Origin: Bradyrhizobium uaiense
GTDB taxonomy: Bacteria; Pseudomonadota; Alphaproteobacteria; Rhizobiales; Xanthobacteraceae
Assembly: GCF_010811875.1 (NCBI RefSeq)
Contig: NZ_VKHP01000008.1
Span: forward strand, 1 to 64,000
Length of the DNA stretch: 64,000 nucleotides
Direction: 5' to 3'
This document shows positions 46,991-59,204 of this stretch, in pieces. Position 1 is the stretch's first letter, and every line of letters starts with the position of its first letter. Under the pieces are notes generated by a model, which was given only the letters and a program-made list of their open reading frames with translations, was not told the origin of the DNA and searched no databases. The translations under genes and the position numbers were made by a program.

Positions 46991-48391
46991 TCACATATGG
47001 ATGGCACGCTTGCCGACCGCAAGCGCGGCTTCCTTGATGGCCTCGGAGCGGGTCGGATGTGCGTGGCAGGTCCGCGCCAGATCCTCGGCCGAACCACCGA
47101 ATTCCATCAGAACGCAGGCTTCGTGGATCATTTCGCCGGCCTCGACGCCGACAATGTGCACACCGAGCACCCGGTCCGTCTTCGCATCTGCGAGAACCTT
47201 CACGAAGCCGTCGGTGGTCTGGTTGACCTTGGAGCGGCCGTTCGCGGTGAACGGGAATTTGCCGACGGTATAGGCGACGCCGGCCTGCTTGAGGTCTTCC
47301 TCGGTCTTGCCGACCGACGACACTTCCGGCGTGGTATACACAACGCCTGGAATGACGTCGTAGTTCACATGGCCGGCCTGGCCCGCGATGATCTCCGCGC
47401 AGGCAACGCCTTCGTCTTCCGCCTTGTGTGCGAGCATCGGCCCGGCCACGACGTCGCCGATCGCGTAGATGCCCTTCACGTTGGTCGAGAAGTGCGAATC
47501 GATCTCGACGCGGCCGCGATTGTCGAGCGCAACGCCGGCTTCCTTCAGCCCGAGACCCTCGGTGTAGGGCACGCGGCCGATGCAGACGAGCACCACATCG
47601 GCTTCAATGGTCTCAGCAGCGCCGCCGGCGGCCGGCTCGATCTTGGCCTGGAGCGTCTTGCCCAAGGTGTCGACCGACGTGACCTTGGCGCCGAGCTTGA
47701 AGGCAAAACCCTGCTTCTCGAGGATGCGCTGGAATTGCTTCGCCACCTCGCCATCCATGCCGGGCAGGATGCGGTCGAGGAATTCCACCACGGTGACCTT
47801 GGCGCCGAGACGATGCCAGACCGATCCGAGCTCAAGCCCGATCACGCCGGCACCGACGATCAGCAGGCTGCCGGGGACCTTGTCCAGCGACAGCGCGCCG
47901 GTCGACGACACGATGCGCTTCTCGTCGATGTCGATGCCCTTCAGGCGCGCGATGTCGGAGCCGGTGGCGATCACGATGTTCTTGGTCTCGACGGTCTCGG
48001 TCTTGCCGTCGCCGGAGACCTCGACCTTGCCGGCGCCAAGGATCTTGCCGGTGCCCTTGAGCACGTCGATCTTGTTCTTCTTCATCAGGAACTCGACGCC
48101 CTTGACGTTGCCGTCGATGCCCTGCTGCTTGAAGTTCATCATCGCCGGCAGATCGAGCTTCGGCGCCGAGACGCTGACGCCCATCTTGGCGAAGGAGTGC
48201 CCGGCTTCCTCGAACATCTCGGAGGCGTGCAGCAGCGCCTTCGACGGCATGCAGCCGACATTGAGACAGGTGCCGCCCAGCGTCGCGTTCTTCTCGATGA
48301 CGGCAACCTTCATGCCGAGCTGTGCCGCGCGGATCGCGCAGACGTAACCGCCGGGTCCGGTGCCGATGACGACGAGATCGTAAGAAGCCAT
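46991..48391 (-). CDS. lpdA: Dihydrolipoyl dehydrogenase (E3)
   Basis: A 466-residue flavoprotein that reoxidises lipoamide for the 2-oxoglutarate dehydrogenase complex. FAD motif [17 protein letters not shown] (about 10), redox disulphide [17 protein letters not shown] (about 40-56), NAD motif [13 protein letters not shown], and the catalytic His in [10 protein letters not shown] near the end. It closes the sucAB-SDR-lpdA series. Confidence 0.97.
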   Translation of the reverse strand: MASYDLVVIGTGPGGYVCAIRAAQLGMKVAVIEKNATLGGTCLNVGCMPSKALLHASEMFEEAGHSFAKMGVSVSAPKLDLPAMMNFKQQGIDGNVKGVEFLMKKNKIDVLKGTGKILGAGKVEVSGDGKTETVETKNIVIATGSDIARLKGIDIDEKRIVSSTGALSLDKVPGSLLIVGAGVIGLELGSVWHRLGAKVTVVEFLDRILPGMDGEVAKQFQRILEKQGFAFKLGAKVTSVDTLGKTLQAKIEPAAGGAAETIEADVVLVCIGRVPYTEGLGLKEAGVALDNRGRVEIDSHFSTNVKGIYAIGDVVAGPMLAHKAEDEGVACAEIIAGQAGHVNYDVIPGVVYTTPEVSSVGKTEEDLKQAGVAYTVGKFPFTANGRSKVNQTTDGFVKVLADAKTDRVLGVHIVGVEAGEMIHEACVLMEFGGSAEDLARTCHAHPTRSEAIKEAALAVGKRAIHM

Positions 48392-48475
48392 GATGGAGGG
48401 TCCTGTAGCTAAGTTCTGTGACGATGACGCGGGCGCGATCTCGTTGGCAGACCGGCGCCCGCTTTTGAATGTGCC

Positions 48476-49225
48476 CTAGCGACCGCCCGACACGTCGAGG
48501 ATCGCGCTGGTGACGTAGGAAGCTTCGTCCGAGATCAGCCAGACGATGGCGTTGGCGATCTCGTCCGCGGTGCCGACGCGCTTCATCGGCACCATGTGGG
48601 CGAGACGGTGCGCCCGATCGGGCTCGCCGCCCGCGGCGTGAATGTCGGTGTCGATCAGTCCCGGCCGGATGCCGGCGACGCGGATTCCTTCATTGGCGAC
48701 TTCGTAGCCGAGGCCGACGGTGAAGGAATCGATCGCGCCCTTGGAGGCGGCATAGTCGACATAGGTGTTGGGCGCGCCGAGCTTTGCCGCGATCGAGGAC
48801 AGGTTGACGATGACGCCGCCCTTGCCGCCATGCCTGGTCGACATCCGCTTCACCGCTTCGCGCGCGCACAGGATGCTGCCGGTGACATTGACCGCCATCA
48901 TCTGCTGGATGCGCTCCGCCGACATCTCGTCGACGCGCACACCGCTCTTGCCGACGATGCCGGCATTGTTGACCAGCGCGCCGAGCGTGCCGAAGCCATC
49001 GGCCGCCTTGAACAGCGCCAGGATGTCCTGTTCGCTGCCGACATCGCATTTCACCGCGATGGCCTTGCCGTTCCTGGCCTCGATCGCGGCGACGACCTCG
49101 TTCGCCGCAGCCTGGTTGGACGCATACCCAACCACGATGCGATAGCCGCGTGCCGCCGCAGCGAGCGCCGCAGCACGGCCGATACCGCGGCTGCCGCCGG
49201 TGATGACAACGACCTTATCCGTCAC
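48476..49225 (-). CDS. SDR-family oxidoreductase between sucB and lpdA
   Basis: A 249-residue short-chain dehydrogenase. TGGSRGIGRAAALAAAARG (about 8-26), NNAGIVGKSG, VNLSSIAAKLG (Ser) and YAASKGAI (Tyr, Lys). The motif order suggests an NADP-linked glucose-dehydrogenase-like or 3-oxoacyl-reductase-like enzyme. I prefer the GTG at 49225 because GGGGA lies 6 bases before it; a TTG at 49237 is also in frame. It sits 72 bases after sucB and 85 before lpdA in one direction. Confidence 0.87.
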   Translation of the reverse strand: MTDKVVVITGGSRGIGRAAALAAAARGYRIVVGYASNQAAANEVVAAIEARNGKAIAVKCDVGSEQDILALFKAADGFGTLGALVNNAGIVGKSGVRVDEMSAERIQQMMAVNVTGSILCAREAVKRMSTRHGGKGGVIVNLSSIAAKLGAPNTYVDYAASKGAIDSFTVGLGYEVANEGIRVAGIRPGLIDTDIHAAGGEPDRAHRLAHMVPMKRVGTADEIANAIVWLISDEASYVTSAILDVSGGR

Positions 49226-49296
49226 GTTGATCCCCAAACCTAAGCACCCAACAGATCGTAACGCCCGAGCTGATCGGGCGTCACGCGCGAATGACC

Positions 49297-50535
49297 TTAC
49301 AGGTCCAGCACCAGGCGGGCCGGATCTTCCAGGCTCTCCTTGACGCGCACCAGGAAGGTGACCGCTTCCTTGCCGTCGATGACGCGGTGATCGTAGGACA
49401 GCGCCAGATACATCATCGGCCGCACCTCGATCTTGCCGCCGACCACCATCGGCCGCTCCTGAATCTTGTGCATGCCGAGGATGCCGGACTGCGGCGCGTT
49501 GAGGATCGGCGTCGACATCAGCGAACCGTAGATGCCGCCATTGGTGATGGTGAAGGTACCGCCCTGCATCTCGTCGATCTTGAGCTGACCGTCGCGGGCG
49601 CGGCGGCCGTAATCGGCGATCGACTTCTCGATCTCGGCGATCGACTTGTGATCGCAGTCGCGCACCACGGGCACCACCAGGCCGCGGTCGGTGCCGACCG
49701 CAACGCCGATGTGATAGTAGTTCTTGTAGATCAGGTCGGAGCCGTCGATCTCGGCGTTGACGGCGGGAATGTCCTTCAGCCCCTGCACGACCGCCTTGGT
49801 GAAGAAGCCCATGAAGCCGAGCTTCGAGCCGTGCTTCTTCTCGAATGTATCCTTGTAGAGCGCGCGCAGCTTCATCACCTCGGTCATGTCGACCTCGTTG
49901 AAGGTCGTCAGCATCGCGGCGGTGTTCTGCACGTCCTTGAGGCGGCGCGCGATGGTCTGGCGCAGCCGCGTCATCTTTACGCGCTCTTCACGGGCGGCGT
50001 CATCCGCCGGCGACGGCGCACGAACCTGCACGGCGGCGGCGGGCTGGTTGACCGGGGTCGGCGCCGAGGCGGCCTTCTCGATCGCGGCCAGCATGTCGCC
50101 CTTGGTGACGCGGCCGTCCTTGCCCGAGCCCGGAACGGTGGAGGCGTCGACGCCGCTTTCGGCCGACAGCTTGCGTACCGACGGCGCCAGCGGCGCGTCC
50201 GACGGCGGGACTTTCGGCGCGGCAGGGGCAGGCGCTGCAGCAGGCGCTGCTGCCTTGGCGGGCGCCGCCGCAGCGGCAGCAGCCGGCTTGGCCGCAACAG
50301 CGCCGTCATTGATCTGGCCCAGCAGCGCGCCGACGGCGACGGTCTCGCCATCCTTGGCGATGATCTCGCCGAGCGTGCCGGCGACCGGCGCGGGCACCTC
50401 GATGGTGACCTTGTCGGTCTCCAGCTCCACCAACGGCTCGTCCACCGCGACGGCCTCACCGGCCTTCTTGAACCAGCGGCCGATGGTGGCCTCGGTTACG
50501 GATTCGCCGAGCGTTGGAACGCGAATTTCAGTCAT
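49297..50535 (-). CDS. sucB: Dihydrolipoyllysine succinyltransferase (E2 of 2-oxoglutarate dehydrogenase)
   Basis: A 412-residue E2. One lipoyl domain at 1-78 with the lipoyl-Lys in [14 protein letters not shown], an Ala/Pro linker, the peripheral subunit-binding domain ([20 protein letters not shown], about 125), and the catalytic domain ending [19 protein letters not shown] (His and Asp of the acyltransferase). The ATG at 50535 starts [13 protein letters not shown]. Follows sucA on the same strand after about 150 bases that hold a partial palindromic repeat. Confidence 0.97.
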   Translation of the reverse strand: MTEIRVPTLGESVTEATIGRWFKKAGEAVAVDEPLVELETDKVTIEVPAPVAGTLGEIIAKDGETVAVGALLGQINDGAVAAKPAAAAAAAPAKAAAPAAAPAPAAPKVPPSDAPLAPSVRKLSAESGVDASTVPGSGKDGRVTKGDMLAAIEKAASAPTPVNQPAAAVQVRAPSPADDAAREERVKMTRLRQTIARRLKDVQNTAAMLTTFNEVDMTEVMKLRALYKDTFEKKHGSKLGFMGFFTKAVVQGLKDIPAVNAEIDGSDLIYKNYYHIGVAVGTDRGLVVPVVRDCDHKSIAEIEKSIADYGRRARDGQLKIDEMQGGTFTITNGGIYGSLMSTPILNAPQSGILGMHKIQERPMVVGGKIEVRPMMYLALSYDHRVIDGKEAVTFLVRVKESLEDPARLVLDL

Positions 50536-50689
50536 GGTCTTTTCCTCGATAACCTTGCGGTCGAAAAATTTATCCGGCCACCACCCGCCAAAGCGGACGA
50601 CCCGGTATTCCGTGACGACAGCCATTTCGCTGAGTGACGCGGGATACCGGATGCCCCGCTCTCGCGGGGCATGGCTTCAGTGAAGGTCG

Positions 50690-53650
50690 TTAGTTCAGTG
50701 CGTCGTCGAGCAGCGCCTTGAGCTGCGCGAGATGTTTCGACATCAAGCCGGTGGCGGTCGCCGCCGATGCCGGACGGCCGGCATAGCGTGGACGCTTGTT
50801 GGCCGCGTTGACCTGGTTCAGCACCCATTCCAGATAGGGCTCGATGAAGTGCCAGGAGCCCATGTTGCGGGGCTCTTCCTGGCACCAGACCATCTCCGCA
50901 TTCTTGAAGCGGCCGAACTCCTGCACCAGCGCCTTCAGCGGCACCGGATAGAGCTGCTCGATGCGCATCAGATAGATGTCGTCGATGCCGCGCTTCTCGC
51001 GCTCCTCGTACAGGTCGTAATAGACCTTGCCGGAGCACAGCACGACGCGACGGATCTTGTCGTCCGGCACCAGCTTGATCTTCTCGTCCGGCAGCATCTG
51101 CGCGTCATCGTACAGGATGCGGTGGAAGGTGGCGTTCTTGCCGAGCTCGTCGAGCCGGGACACCGCGCGCTTGTGACGCAGCAGCGACTTCGGCGTCATC
51201 ACGATCAGCGGCTTGCGGATCTCGCGATGCAGCTGGCGCCGCAGCACGTGGAAGTAGTTCGCCGGCGTGGTCGGATTGACCACCTGCATGTTGTCCTCGG
51301 CGCACATCTGCAGATAACGCTCGAGGCGCGCGGAGGAGTGCTCCGGTCCCTGGCCCTCATAGCCGTGCGGCAGCAGACAGACGAGGCCCGACATGCGCAG
51401 CCATTTGCGTTCGCCCGAGGAGATGAACTGGTCGAACACCACCTGCGCGCCGTTGGCGAAATCGCCGAACTGCGCCTCCCAGAGCGCCAGCGCATTCGGC
51501 TCGGCCAGCGAGTAGCCGTATTCGAAGCCGAGCACCGCCTCTTCCGAGAGCAGCGAGTTGATGACCTCGTAATGGCCGGTGTCTTCGCCACCGAGATGGT
51601 TGAACGGCGTGTAGCGGCTCTCGTCCTCCTGGTCGATCAGGACCGAATGGCGCTGCGAGAAGGTGCCGCGCTCGGAATCCTGGCCGGACAGGCGCACATG
51701 ATGGCCTTCCTGCAGCAGCGTGCAGAACGCCAGTGCCTCGCCGGTCGCCCAATCGATCCCGACCCCGCTATCGATCGCCTTGGCGCGATTGTCGAGGAAG
51801 CGCTGGATGGTGCGGTGGACGCGGAAGCCGTCCGGGACATTGGTGATCTTGCGGCCGATCTCCTTGAGCACGGCGACATCGACGCCGGTGACGCCACGGC
51901 GCGCGTCTTCTTCCTGATCGGCCGACTTGAAGCCGGCCCATTTGCCGTCGAGCCAGTCGGCCTTGTTCGGCTTGTAGCCCGAGCCGGCTTCGAGCTCGGC
52001 ATCGAGCCGGGCGCGCCAGTCGGCCTTGGCCTTCTCGACCTCGCCGTCGGTCAGCACGCCATCGGCGACCAGCCGCTTGGCGTAGATCTCCAGCGTGGTC
52101 GGATGCGCGGCGATCTTCTTGTACATCACCGGCTGGGTGAACGCGGGTTCGTCGCCCTCGTTGTGGCCGTGGCGCCGGTAGCAGAACATGTCGATGACGA
52201 CCGGCTTGTGGAATTTCTGCCGGAACTCGATCGCGACCTTGGCCGCGAACACCACCGCCTCCGGATCGTCGCCGTTCACGTGGAAGATCGGCGCATCGAT
52301 CATCTTCGCGACGTCCGACGGATAGGGCGACGAGCGCGAGTAGCGCGGATAGGTGGTGAAGCCGATCTGGTTGTTGACGATGAAGTGCAGCGAGCCGCCG
52401 GTGCGGTAGCCCTTCAGGTCGGACAGGCTGAAGCATTCTGCCACCACGCCCTGGCCGGCGAACGCCGCGTCGCCGTGCATCAGCAGCGGCAGCACCGAGA
52501 TGCGCATATCAGGCGGATCGCCGTGCTGGTCCTGCTTGGCGCGCACCTTGCCCATCACGACCGGATCGACGATCTCGAGATGCGACGGATTTGCGGTCAG
52601 CGACAGATGGATGTTGTTGCCGTCGAACTCGCGGTCCGAGGACGCGCCGAGGTGATACTTGACGTCGCCGGAGCCTTCGACCGAGTCCGGATTGGCCGAA
52701 CCGCCCTTGAATTCATGAAACAGCGCGCGATGCGGCTTGCCCATCACCTGGGTCAGCACGTTGAGGCGGCCGCGATGCGGCATGCCGAACACGATCTCCT
52801 TCACGCCGAGATTGCCGCCGCGCTTGATGATCTGCTCCAGCGCGGGGATCAGCGATTCGCCGCCGTCGAGGCCGAAGCGCTTGGTGCCGGTGAACTTGGT
52901 GTCGCAGAACTTCTCGAAGCCGTCGGCCTCGATCAGCTTGTTGAGGATCGCGCGGCGTCCCTCGGGCGTGAAGCTGATCTCCTTGTCCGGACCTTCGATG
53001 CGCTCCTGGATCCAGGCCTTCTGCGCGGCGTTGGAGATGTGCATGAACTCGACGCCGAGCGTCTGGCAGTAGGTGCGTTCGCAGATCTGCACGATCTCGC
53101 GCAGCGTGCCGTATTCGAGGCCGAGCACGTGGTCGAGAAAGATCTTGCGATCGAAGTCGGCCTCGGTGAAGCCGTAGGAGCGCGGATCGAGCTCCTCGCG
53201 GTCGCGCGGCGCCTCGATGCCGAGCGGATCGAGCTTGGCGTGGAAATGGCCGCGCATGCGATAGGCGCGGATCAGCATCAGCGCGCGGACCGAATCGCGG
53301 GTGGCCTGATGCACGTCGGCGTCCGAGAGCTCGGCGCCCTTGGCCTGCGCCTTGGCCGCGAGCTTGGTGCCGACCGCCTTCTCGACCTGGGCCCAATTGC
53401 CGTCGAGCGCCGAGGTCAGCTCATCGCGCGGCGTCAGCGGCCAGTTGACGCGGCCCCACGAGGCACCCTCGGCGTTCTTCTGGACGTCGGCCGGGGTGTC
53501 CTTCAGGCTCTTGAAGAAATCCTGCCATTCGGCGTCGACCGACGACGGATCCTGCTCGTAGCGGGCATAGAGGTCGTCGATATAGGCGGCGTTGGTGCCC
53601 TGCAGGAATGAAGAGAGTGCAAAAGCGGCGTTCGCGTCTTGGCGAGACAT
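50690..53650 (-). CDS. sucA: 2-oxoglutarate dehydrogenase E1
   Basis: A 986-residue thiamine-diphosphate enzyme that decarboxylates 2-oxoglutarate. The N-terminal ANAAFALSSFLQGTNAAYID segment is typical of E1o; later come MPHRGRLNVL, GDAAFAGQGVVAE (ThDP motif) and CYRRHGHNEGDEPAFTQP. Complete. Its own promoter probably lies in 53651-53830, because a terminator ends the upstream sucCD transcript. Confidence 0.98.
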   Translation of the reverse strand: MSRQDANAAFALSSFLQGTNAAYIDDLYARYEQDPSSVDAEWQDFFKSLKDTPADVQKNAEGASWGRVNWPLTPRDELTSALDGNWAQVEKAVGTKLAAKAQAKGAELSDADVHQATRDSVRALMLIRAYRMRGHFHAKLDPLGIEAPRDREELDPRSYGFTEADFDRKIFLDHVLGLEYGTLREIVQICERTYCQTLGVEFMHISNAAQKAWIQERIEGPDKEISFTPEGRRAILNKLIEADGFEKFCDTKFTGTKRFGLDGGESLIPALEQIIKRGGNLGVKEIVFGMPHRGRLNVLTQVMGKPHRALFHEFKGGSANPDSVEGSGDVKYHLGASSDREFDGNNIHLSLTANPSHLEIVDPVVMGKVRAKQDQHGDPPDMRISVLPLLMHGDAAFAGQGVVAECFSLSDLKGYRTGGSLHFIVNNQIGFTTYPRYSRSSPYPSDVAKMIDAPIFHVNGDDPEAVVFAAKVAIEFRQKFHKPVVIDMFCYRRHGHNEGDEPAFTQPVMYKKIAAHPTTLEIYAKRLVADGVLTDGEVEKAKADWRARLDAELEAGSGYKPNKADWLDGKWAGFKSADQEEDARRGVTGVDVAVLKEIGRKITNVPDGFRVHRTIQRFLDNRAKAIDSGVGIDWATGEALAFCTLLQEGHHVRLSGQDSERGTFSQRHSVLIDQEDESRYTPFNHLGGEDTGHYEVINSLLSEEAVLGFEYGYSLAEPNALALWEAQFGDFANGAQVVFDQFISSGERKWLRMSGLVCLLPHGYEGQGPEHSSARLERYLQMCAEDNMQVVNPTTPANYFHVLRRQLHREIRKPLIVMTPKSLLRHKRAVSRLDELGKNATFHRILYDDAQMLPDEKIKLVPDDKIRRVVLCSGKVYYDLYEEREKRGIDDIYLMRIEQLYPVPLKALVQEFGRFKNAEMVWCQEEPRNMGSWHFIEPYLEWVLNQVNAANKRPRYAGRPASAATATGLMSKHLAQLKALLDDALN

Positions 53651-53830
53651 GGGGCAGTCCTGGTGATTTTTTCGGTTCGCGCGTAGGAGACGGCGCTGAT
53701 GCCGGTCTGGAAGTGCGCCGGCTGGATAGATACCCTTTACCCTATCTGGGTCGGATATTCCTGCCTAAAAGAACTAAGAAATGAACATATTTTCATATTT
53801 TCTTGATCAGCATTCTGGCGGCAAAACGCA

Positions 53831-53863
53831 ATAAAAGGCGGGTCCTCCGAAGGAGAACCCGCC
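53831..53863 (-). terminator. Rho-independent terminator after sucD
   Basis: On the minus strand GGCGGGTTCTCC pairs with GGAGGACCCGCC (53863-53852 with 53848-53837, one mismatch), then TTTTAT follows. It lies about 45 bases after the sucD stop and separates the sucCD transcript from sucAB. Confidence 0.9.
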
Positions 53864-53907
53864 CAAAATACGCCAGGCGCTCGAAAGGGAACTTCGCCTG
53901 ACGGCGG

Positions 53908-54789
53908 TTACTTCAGCATCTCGGCGAGCGTGTGCCCGAGGCGGGCCGGGGACGGCGACACCTTGATGCCCGCAGCTTCCATCGCCGCAGTCTTGGAACC
54001 GGCATCGCCCTTGCCGCCGGAAATGATCGCGCCGGCATGGCCCATGCGGCGGCCGGGAGGTGCGGTAACACCGGCAATGAAGCCGACCATCGGCTTCTTG
54101 CGGCCGCGCTTGGCCTCGTCCTTGAGGAACTGGGCGGCGTCCTCTTCGGCCGATCCGCCGATTTCGCCGATCATGACGATCGACTTGGTCTTCTCGTCGG
54201 CCAGGAACATCTCCAGCACGTCGATGAACTCGGTGCCCTTGACCGGATCGCCGCCGATGCCGACCGCGGTGGTCTGGCCGAGGCCCTCTTGGGTGGTCTG
54301 GAACACCGCCTCATAGGTCAGGGTGCCGGAGCGGGAGACGATGCCGACCGAGCCGGGCTTGAAAATGTTGGCCGGCATGATGCCGATCTTGCACTCGCCG
54401 GCGGTCATGACGCCCGGGCAGTTCGGCCCGATCAGCCGCGACTTCGAGCCCGACAGCGAGCGCTTCACGCGCACCATGTCGAGCACCGGGATGCCTTCGG
54501 TGATGCAGACGATCAGCGGGATCTCCGCATCGATCGCCTCGCAGATCGCATCCGCGGCGCCCGGCGGCGGGACATAGACCACGCTGGCGTCAGCACCGGT
54601 CTTCGCGCGCGCTTCGGCGACGGTGTCGAACACCGGGAGGTTGAGGTGCGTCGAGCCGCCTTTGCCGGGCGCCACGCCGCCGACCATCTTGGTGCCGTAA
54701 GCGATCGCCGCTTCCGAATGGAACGTGCCGTTCTTGCCGGTGAAGCCCTGGCAGATGACCTTGGTGTTCTTGTCGATCAGAATGGACAT
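53908..54789 (-). CDS. sucD: Succinyl-CoA synthetase alpha subunit
   Basis: A 293-residue subunit: [26 protein letters not shown] at the N-terminus (CoA-binding) and the phospho-His in [14 protein letters not shown] (His about 250). Length normal. It follows the DUF1579-like gene rather than sucC directly, with a gap of 36 bases. Confidence 0.98.
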   Translation of the reverse strand: MSILIDKNTKVICQGFTGKNGTFHSEAAIAYGTKMVGGVAPGKGGSTHLNLPVFDTVAEARAKTGADASVVYVPPPGAADAICEAIDAEIPLIVCITEGIPVLDMVRVKRSLSGSKSRLIGPNCPGVMTAGECKIGIMPANIFKPGSVGIVSRSGTLTYEAVFQTTQEGLGQTTAVGIGGDPVKGTEFIDVLEMFLADEKTKSIVMIGEIGGSAEEDAAQFLKDEAKRGRKKPMVGFIAGVTAPPGRRMGHAGAIISGGKGDAGSKTAAMEAAGIKVSPSPARLGHTLAEMLK

Positions 54790-54825
54790 GGTTCGAGATG
54801 CTTTCGCGAGACAGCGGTGAAGGGT

Positions 54826-55302
54826 TTAGTGGATACGCCGGTACACGCCGGTGAGCACGTCGGCCCACCCTTCCGCGTCAGGCGAGAACTGGATTTTCAT
54901 GCTGTAGGTGTTGTCGTCGACGACCTCATAGACGTGACGGGCGTTGCCGCGCAGCGAGCCGCGCACCAGGATCAGCGACTTGCCCGCCCAGCCGCCGGAC
55001 GCCGGCGACGGTGGGTAGTAGCCGAGTGAATCGTGCCAGAACAATCGGTAGGCCCGATCGTCGCGGTCGTAGGTGAAGACGCCGTGAGTGGCGAAGCTCT
55101 CCTTGCCGTCGCGGGTCTGCACGCTGTCCTGGATCAAATAGAAGCCGTTGAGCGCGATGCGCGCGACGACATGGGAGGTCGCCGGACCGCCCGCGGTCCA
55201 GCGCGACGGATAGACCATCTCTTCGCCGTTCCACTCGCCCGCGAAAACCGCGAGCTTGCGGTGTTCGTCCAGCGGTGTCGGGGCATCGAGATGATCGGCC
55301 AT
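54826..55302 (-). CDS. DUF1579-like protein within the sucCD operon
   Basis: A 158-residue soluble protein beginning MADHLDAPTPLDEHRKLAVFAGEWNGEE, with alternating beta-strand pattern (THGVFTYDRDDRAYRLFWHD) as in lipocalin-like DUF1579 proteins. No signal peptide. Its start is two bases after the sucC stop, so it is translated with sucC. Function unknown; location between the two subunits of one enzyme is the only hint. Confidence 0.7.
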   Translation of the reverse strand: MADHLDAPTPLDEHRKLAVFAGEWNGEEMVYPSRWTAGGPATSHVVARIALNGFYLIQDSVQTRDGKESFATHGVFTYDRDDRAYRLFWHDSLGYYPPSPASGGWAGKSLILVRGSLRGNARHVYEVVDDNTYSMKIQFSPDAEGWADVLTGVYRRIH

Positions 55303-55304
55303 CG

Positions 55305-56501
<1,197 letters not shown>

Positions 56502-56613
56502 GGAAAGACGCTCCCAAACCCTCGTGCGGCGAACCTACGTCAGCCTTGACGCTGGCATACCATATACCAAAGCTCGCGCAACTACAAAATCCGCCGGAAT
56601 TTCATCATCTTGC

Positions 56614-56645
56614 ACCCGACAGGCGATTGAGATCGCCTATCGGGT
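56614..56645 (-). terminator. Hairpin between mdh and sucC
   Basis: ACCCGACAGGCGAT (56614-56627) pairs with ATCGCCTATCGGGT (56632-56645) with one mismatch around TGAG. It lies 16 bases after the mdh stop on the minus strand. No T-tract follows; readthrough is plausible. Confidence 0.6.
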
Positions 56646-56660
56646 CATTGCCAATTGAGA

Positions 56661-57635
<975 letters not shown>

Positions 57636-57710
57636 TCAGTCCTTTGAACTGGATGCAGGAGGGAGGGAAGTCGGTTGCAAGGGTGGTTATCCCTTTCGAA
57701 TGATCCATTC

Positions 57711-57767
57711 AAGTCAGGGCCTGCAAGTCAGGGCCTGCAAGTCGCGCCTGCCCGATTGCAGGCCCTG
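57711..57767. repeat. Tandem 14-base repeat forming a long hairpin between zapE and mdh
   Basis: AAGTCAGGGCCTGC occurs twice in direct order (57711-57724, 57725-57738), with a third partial copy. CAGGGCCTGCAA at 57729-57740 pairs with TTGCAGGCCCTG at 57756-57767 over 12 bases. Either copy can pair with the right arm, giving two alternative stems. It lies between zapE and mdh. Confidence 0.7.
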
Positions 57768-57865
57768 CCTGGAATTCGGTCAGGCATGCCAGCAACATCC
57801 GCCCCGGAGACACGAAAAGTTGCTCCGAACCGGACCGCGCGCAAGAGTGAATTTCGAGCTGAACT

Positions 57866-59053
57866 TCAGGTCTCGACCAGGCCGGTCGACGCGCCGCTTG
57901 CGGAGGAGTCCTTCCGGCCGTGCGGCAGCGCCAAATAGGATTCCGAGCTCATTTCGATCAGGCGCGAAGACGTGCGCTTGAACTCCATCGCCTCGATGCC
58001 GTCCTCGGCAAGGTACAGCGACACCGGATCGGCCTCGGCCGACGCCATCAGCTTCACGGCATTGTCATAGAGCGTGTCGATCAGCGAGATGAAGCGCTTG
58101 GCGGCGTTGCGCTCGGCGTAATCCATCACCGGAATGTGGTCGATCAGGATCGTGTGGTAGTCGTGCGCGAGCCTGAGGTAGTCGGAGGCGGCAAGCGGCT
58201 TCTCGCAGATGTCCATGAAGCTGAAGCGCGCGACGCCGTGCGCTGAACACGGCACGTTCAGGATGCGTCCCTTGATCGGAATGAGGCGCGCCTTGCACGG
58301 CGCATTACCGGTCATCTTGCGCCAGGCCGCGTTGAGCGCGGCATCGGCCGTGTTATCCGCCGGCACCAGCCACATCTTGACGCCGACGAGCTTCTCCAGC
58401 CGGAAGTCGGTGCGCGCGTCGAGCCGCAGCACGTCCATATGGTCGGAGATCTGCGCGATGAACGGCAGGAACAGCGCGCGATTGAGACCGCCTTTGTAGA
58501 GATCATCAGGCGCAACGTTCGAGGTCGCAACCACGACGGTACCGAGATCGAACAGTTTTGCGAACAGCCGCCCGAGGATCATCGCATCCGCGATGTCGGT
58601 GACGTGGAATTCGTCGAAGCAGAGCAGCCAGGCTTCGTCGAAGATCGCCTGCGCGGTGAGCGCGATCACGTCGCCGTCCGCGATCTCGCCGCGCGCGATC
58701 TGCTGGCGGTAGCCATAGATGCGCTCGTGCGCCTCGGCCATGAATTCGTGGAAATGCGCGCGGCGCTTGTGCTCGACCGGGCTCTGCTGGAAGAACAGGT
58801 CCATCAGCATGGTCTTGCCGCGACCGACCTCGCCGTGGACGTAGAGCCCACGCGGCGGCTTGTCGTCCTTGTCGCCGCCGAACAGCCGTCCGAGCAGGCT
58901 CTGCTTGCGCTGCGGCTTGTAGCTGGCGAGCCGTTCCTCCAGTGCGCCGAACGCTTCAGCGGCGAGCGCCTGCGCGGGATCGGCCTCAATCGCGCCGGAG
59001 GCGACCAGGGACTTGTAGTGTTCGAGGAACGAATTGGGCGAGGTGGACAGCAT
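57866..59053 (-). CDS. zapE: Cell division protein ZapE (AFG1-like ATPase)
   Basis: A 395-residue P-loop ATPase. Walker A: HGEVGRGKTMLMDLFF (about 82). Walker B: LLCFDEFHVTDIADAMILGRLF (about 145). RFSFMDICEKPLAASDYLRLAHDYHTI follows in family order. ZapE acts at the division ring in E. coli; the yeast relative is mitochondrial Afg1. Upstream of mdh on the same strand, a neighbourhood kept in many Rhizobiales. Confidence 0.92.
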   Translation of the reverse strand: MLSTSPNSFLEHYKSLVASGAIEADPAQALAAEAFGALEERLASYKPQRKQSLLGRLFGGDKDDKPPRGLYVHGEVGRGKTMLMDLFFQQSPVEHKRRAHFHEFMAEAHERIYGYRQQIARGEIADGDVIALTAQAIFDEAWLLCFDEFHVTDIADAMILGRLFAKLFDLGTVVVATSNVAPDDLYKGGLNRALFLPFIAQISDHMDVLRLDARTDFRLEKLVGVKMWLVPADNTADAALNAAWRKMTGNAPCKARLIPIKGRILNVPCSAHGVARFSFMDICEKPLAASDYLRLAHDYHTILIDHIPVMDYAERNAAKRFISLIDTLYDNAVKLMASAEADPVSLYLAEDGIEAMEFKRTSSRLIEMSSESYLALPHGRKDSSASGASTGLVET

Positions 59054-59107
59054 CAGCCCACCTTACGGCCCTAGTGCGCGGCAAATTGCAAGCCGTGAAT
59101 TGTGCCA

Positions 59108-59153
59108 GTGGGGTATGCAAGCGGGTTTGCAAACGCAAACCCTTGCATACCAC
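59108..59153 (-). terminator. Long bulged hairpin between thpR and zapE
   Basis: GGTATGCAA (59112-59120) pairs with TTGCATACC (59143-59151), and GGGTTTGC (59123-59130) with GCAAACCC (59135-59142), with a two-base bulge (59121-59122) and a four-base loop. It follows the thpR stop and precedes the zapE start, so it is a terminator or leader element. Confidence 0.65.
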
Positions 59154-59204
59154 GGCCGACCGCACGAGCAGCGCCGGGCGCCTCAAACCGCGATCTGCGA
59201 GACC

